Origin: an uncultured Prevotella sp.
Lineage (GTDB): Bacteria; Bacteroidota; Bacteroidia; Bacteroidales; Bacteroidaceae
Direction of reading: 5' to 3'
Assembly: GCA_944320355.1 (NCBI GenBank)
Contig: CALUHC010000022.1
Location: 87,114-151,113 of the forward strand
DNA length: 64,000 bases
Shown in pieces: positions 61,928 through 64,000 of this stretch. The stretch's first letter is position 1. Every line of letters starts with the position of its first letter. Below the pieces are notes generated by a model that worked only from the letters and a program-made list of their open reading frames with translations, ran no database searches and had not been told where the DNA came from. Both the position numbers and the translations under genes were made by a program.

Positions 61928-62593
61928 TCACTCTATGTTCTCTATGCCAATGTCTTCAAGCTCGTTCATGAACGTTGCTACCTTCTCTTCATATTGCGAC
62001 CGCTTTATCTTTACCTCCATGGTTACTTTCAGCGCTTTGCCGTTTGGCGTGCGCTCTTCTTTCACGTTGTAGTAGTTTATCTTCACCCCGTCTCTTTTTA
62101 GCTTTTCTATTGCCTTGCCCATGTCCGCCTTCTCCTTTGTGGTGAACGTGAGCGATATGTTGCGGCTTCCGAACTTTTCGAGCATCACGCTGAGTATTTC
62201 GAGGCAGAGCAGCACGAAGAGCGTTGCGGCCGTGGCTATCGCGTACATGCCCGAGCCGCAGGCCAGGCCTATGGCCGAGGTCACCCACAGCCCGGCGGCC
62301 GTGGTCAGCCCTTTCACCACGTGCTTCTGGAAGATGATGATACCCGTGCCTATGAATCCTATGCCCGTCACTACCTGAGAGGCTATGCGCGAGGGGTCGA
62401 GCGACACATTGTCTTTGGCTATCAGCTCGTCAGAGAAGCCGTATTGTGATATTACCATGAAAAGCGCACTGCCAAGTGCAACAAGAAAGTGGGTGCGGAA
62501 CCCGGCCTCCTTGGCGCGGTAATTCCGTTCCAATCCTATTATGCCGCCAAGTATGGCTGCGACGAATAGCCGTGTTATGAATTCTGTTGTCAT
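61928..62593 (-). CDS. MgtC/SapB-family membrane protein
   Basis: A 221-residue protein from ATG 62593. The N-terminal membrane domain (about 1-140) carries ILGGIIGLERNYRAKEAGFR (about residue 13) with the hallmark ER...AGFRTH, VTGIGFIGTGIIIF and KGLTTAAGLWVTSAIGLACG. A C-terminal ACT-like cytoplasmic domain (about 140-221) begins ISLTFTTKEKADMGKAIEKL. The family is linked to Mg2+ limitation and virulence in Salmonella; function here is unknown. Convergent with the last GT4 gene. Confidence 0.9.
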   Translation of the reverse strand: MTTEFITRLFVAAILGGIIGLERNYRAKEAGFRTHFLVALGSALFMVISQYGFSDELIAKDNVSLDPSRIASQVVTGIGFIGTGIIIFQKHVVKGLTTAAGLWVTSAIGLACGSGMYAIATAATLFVLLCLEILSVMLEKFGSRNISLTFTTKEKADMGKAIEKLKRDGVKINYYNVKEERTPNGKALKVTMEVKIKRSQYEEKVATFMNELEDIGIENIE

Positions 62594-62779
62594 TGCTTTT
62601 ATCTTTTCTTGTTGTTTGTTTGCCGCTTTCACTTGCTGCAACGATAATGCGAACGAGCCTGGTCTATGTGCACTCTGCTTTTCACGGTGCAACTTGTCCA
62701 CAATACAAAGATACCATAATTCCAGCTTTTTTTGTTGCTTGCAGCGTTATTAAATGCTAAGAGCCTGTTTTGCTTGGAT

Positions 62780-63070
62780 GAATTCCGCTACAGCCCATAC
62801 GCACTATGGCTGCCCACAGGTGCGTGCAGCCGTTAACATTTTTGGTTAAAGACATCCACGGTGATTGCCTCTGCCAATCGTTTGATATACAGAGAGTTGC
62901 AATACGGGGCGTTCAGCCTTGCTGAATGTACTGTTTCGCAGGCTGAAACGGGCCATATTGCAAAGCAAAACAGGGTGTTTCATGGCATGATATGGAATAT
63001 ACGGAAAATCAAGGAAACGGCCGCGGCTTTTAGCTGCATATCTGCAAGTAAGGGCAGACTGTGGATATTC
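62780..63070. repeat. Repeat family D, copy 7 (full length, 291 bp)
   Basis: Ends GAATTCCGCTACAGCCC (62780-62796) and GGGCAGACTGTGGATATTC (63052-63070). Contains the palindrome TTAACATTTTTGGTTAA (about 62833) and the array with GCAATACGGGGCGTTC, GTTTCGCAGGCTGAAACG and CAAAACAGGGTGTTTC. Direct orientation relative to copy 3. Followed directly by a family B copy. Confidence 0.8.
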
Positions 63071-63071
63071 A

Positions 63072-63244
63072 GAAGCTGTTTTGATTTTATAAACTGCCGA
63101 ATTGAGATGGATTTTCGAGGTATATTTGTCCGGTTGCTGAGGAGCATAGCGGGCTATGTGACGAAGCAAACGGGCGAATATAACCGAAAAGACACTCAAG
63201 ACGGCAGGTATAAAAGACAAGTTTTATAAAATCAAAACAGCTTC
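63072..63244. repeat. Repeat family B, copy 6 (173 bp)
   Basis: Ends GAAGCTGTTTTGATTTTATA and TATAAAATCAAAACAGCTTC. Flanked by TCA on both sides (63069-63071 and 63245-63247), a clear 3-bp target duplication. The left flank is the end of the family D copy, so family B was inserted there. Confidence 0.85.
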
Positions 63245-63688
63245 TCATATTTCATATTCTCGAATTATGAACTCGTCTAACTTTTTTTTTCGACCGATTC
63301 TGTGAGGTGTTTTCGAGACTGTTTCTTTGCCGTTAAGAGGGGCATGGCGGGGTCACGTGACGGGCAACGGCAGAGGAAGAGGTCGAAAAGAGCCTCAAAA
63401 TGGGCAAAAATACTTTTTCGGAAAAAGTTTAAGCGAGTTTTATATGCGGGCGTTTTGCCAGATACTGTGAGGCGCAACGCTTTTTTGCTGTTGTTTGCGC
63501 CACAGCCTTGCAAGCAGTTGCTGGCTCTGTCTGCCGTTTCTCCAGTCCTTCTCTCTTCCTGTTCTCCCTTCCTTTATAAAATAATGTGTGTGCGCGCACG
63601 CGCCCCGTTATTCCCTCTTGGATACTTAAAAACCGTTAAATTCGCAAACTTTTTTAGCTAATCTCTTGTTTTGTGTTTGAAAAGTTCT
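63245..63688. other. Spacer before the rRNA operon
   Basis: No gene supported. A + strand frame from 63302 to 63661 is Arg/Lys-rich and leads into the promoter. A degenerate stretch near 63335-63365 (GGGGCATGGCGGGGTCACGTGACGGGC, in two parts) slightly resembles the family B core. Confidence 0.4.
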
Positions 63689-63696
63689 TACCTTTG
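63689..63696 (+). promoter_or_regulatory. rRNA operon promoter -7 box
   Basis: TACCTTTG with an upstream T-rich region (a CTTG lies 20 bp ahead, TTTG 15 bp ahead). A leader of about 240 bp runs to the 16S 5' end and contains GC-rich paired segments such as GCCCCGCCGC...GCGGCGGG (about 63822-63842). Confidence 0.6.
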
Positions 63697-63936
63697 CATC
63701 CGCTTTCGGGAATGACGCCCGGGGGCGACACAAGAAAGAGTTCTTTGGGAAGTTGACATACAAGAGACAGGAAGTAGTACGAGAAGCGGCGTCCGCCGAG
63801 GGCGCCGATGCGAACCGTCAATGCCCCGCCGCTGTGCGGCGGGTGTTTACCGGGCGGCTCAGTGCTACCGGATAGGCGTCCTGTTGACAGGATACGGCCT
63901 TGCCTTTTGTGGTGAGGTCTAGAAGAGACAGATTTT

Positions 63937-64000
63937 ACAATGTAGAGTTTGATCCTGGCTCAGGATGAACGCTAGCTACAGGCTTAACACATGCAAGTCG
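63937..64000 (+). rRNA. rrs: 16S ribosomal RNA, 5' end (cut by window edge)
   Basis: AGAGTTTGATCCTGGCTCAG at 63944-63963 is the universal bacterial 16S start; GATGAACGCTAGCTACAGGC and TTAACACATGCAAGTCG follow in the Bacteroidales style. The mature 5' end is placed about 7 bases before AGAGTTT by analogy to E. coli. Confidence 0.97.

Noticed and set aside
62861-63229. ORF of about 120 residues across the family D and B repeats
   Set aside because: It reads through two repeats whose other copies give different frames; no start signal and no family.
63302-63661. ORF of about 120 residues before the rRNA promoter
   Set aside because: Arg/Lys/Cys-rich composition, no plausible start, and it extends close to the rRNA promoter.

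Overview
This 64 kb window comes from a Bacteroidota genome, most likely order Bacteroidales and Prevotella-like. The evidence is TAnnTTTG-type -7 promoter boxes in front of many genes, a gene order (nusB-yajC-ybbR-coaE-DUF5606) typical of that phylum, an UpxY-type antiterminator heading a surface polysaccharide locus, OMP and lipoprotein types found in that phylum, and a 16S rRNA 5' end of Bacteroidales type at the right edge. No plasmid, prophage, CRISPR array, tRNA gene or transposase gene was seen. Start codons, repeat boundaries and family assignments were made by eye.

Layout. 1-4.3 kb: end of lysS, then gpsA, pgi and a HAD phosphatase on the + strand. 4.8-11.0 kb: a secreted GH105 glycosidase (-), a large outer-membrane beta-barrel protein with a plug-like regulatory domain (+) and a GltD-like NADPH oxidoreductase (-). 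11.2-19.5 kb: aroB (+), then the menaquinone genes on the - strand in transcription order hotdog thioesterase, menF, menD // menB, menC, menE, split by a terminator and a new promoter. 20.4-25.0 kb: a LacI-family regulator and the nusB-yajC-ybbR-coaE-DUF5606 run (-). 26.0-36.1 kb (+): rplY, pth, an S4-domain protein, a BACON-like lipoprotein, purN, a queuosine-precursor transporter and queF behind a preQ1-I-type riboswitch, a patatin/beta-barrel protein, an OadA-like carboxyltransferase and an HD hydrolase. 37.3-44.6 kb: an LptD-like LPS transporter, a CPA2 antiporter and pepT (-).

46.3-61.9 kb is a surface polysaccharide (capsule/EPS/O-antigen) locus: UpxY antiterminator, Wzx flippase, an FrhB-like Fe-S protein, two polysaccharide pyruvyl transferases, an EpsG-like Wzy polymerase, a GT2/acetyltransferase fusion, another GT2, three GT4 enzymes, a radical SAM protein and a deacetylase-like gene. 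The deacetylase-like gene is split in frame by a poly-C/(AC)n tract and looks phase-variable. From about 50.1 to 59.2 kb the locus is strikingly AT-rich against the GC-rich backbone, which points to horizontal acquisition. It is followed by an MgtC-family gene and the leader and first bases of an rRNA operon.

The intergenic space is filled with short, non-coding, MITE-like repeats. Four families can be defined here. A is about 190 bp with ends AATCGGTCATTAG. B is 173 bp with ends GAAGCTGTTTTGATTTTATC and 3-bp TNA target duplications. C has ends GAATGTCCGCAAGTTGCC. D is about 295 bp, has ends related to C, and carries a central array of alternating palindromes of the GCGAAACG/CGTTTCG type. Several copies are nested in or abutted to each other. 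A fifth short repeat carries a promoter plus leader in front of pepT (twice in tandem) and the men operon.
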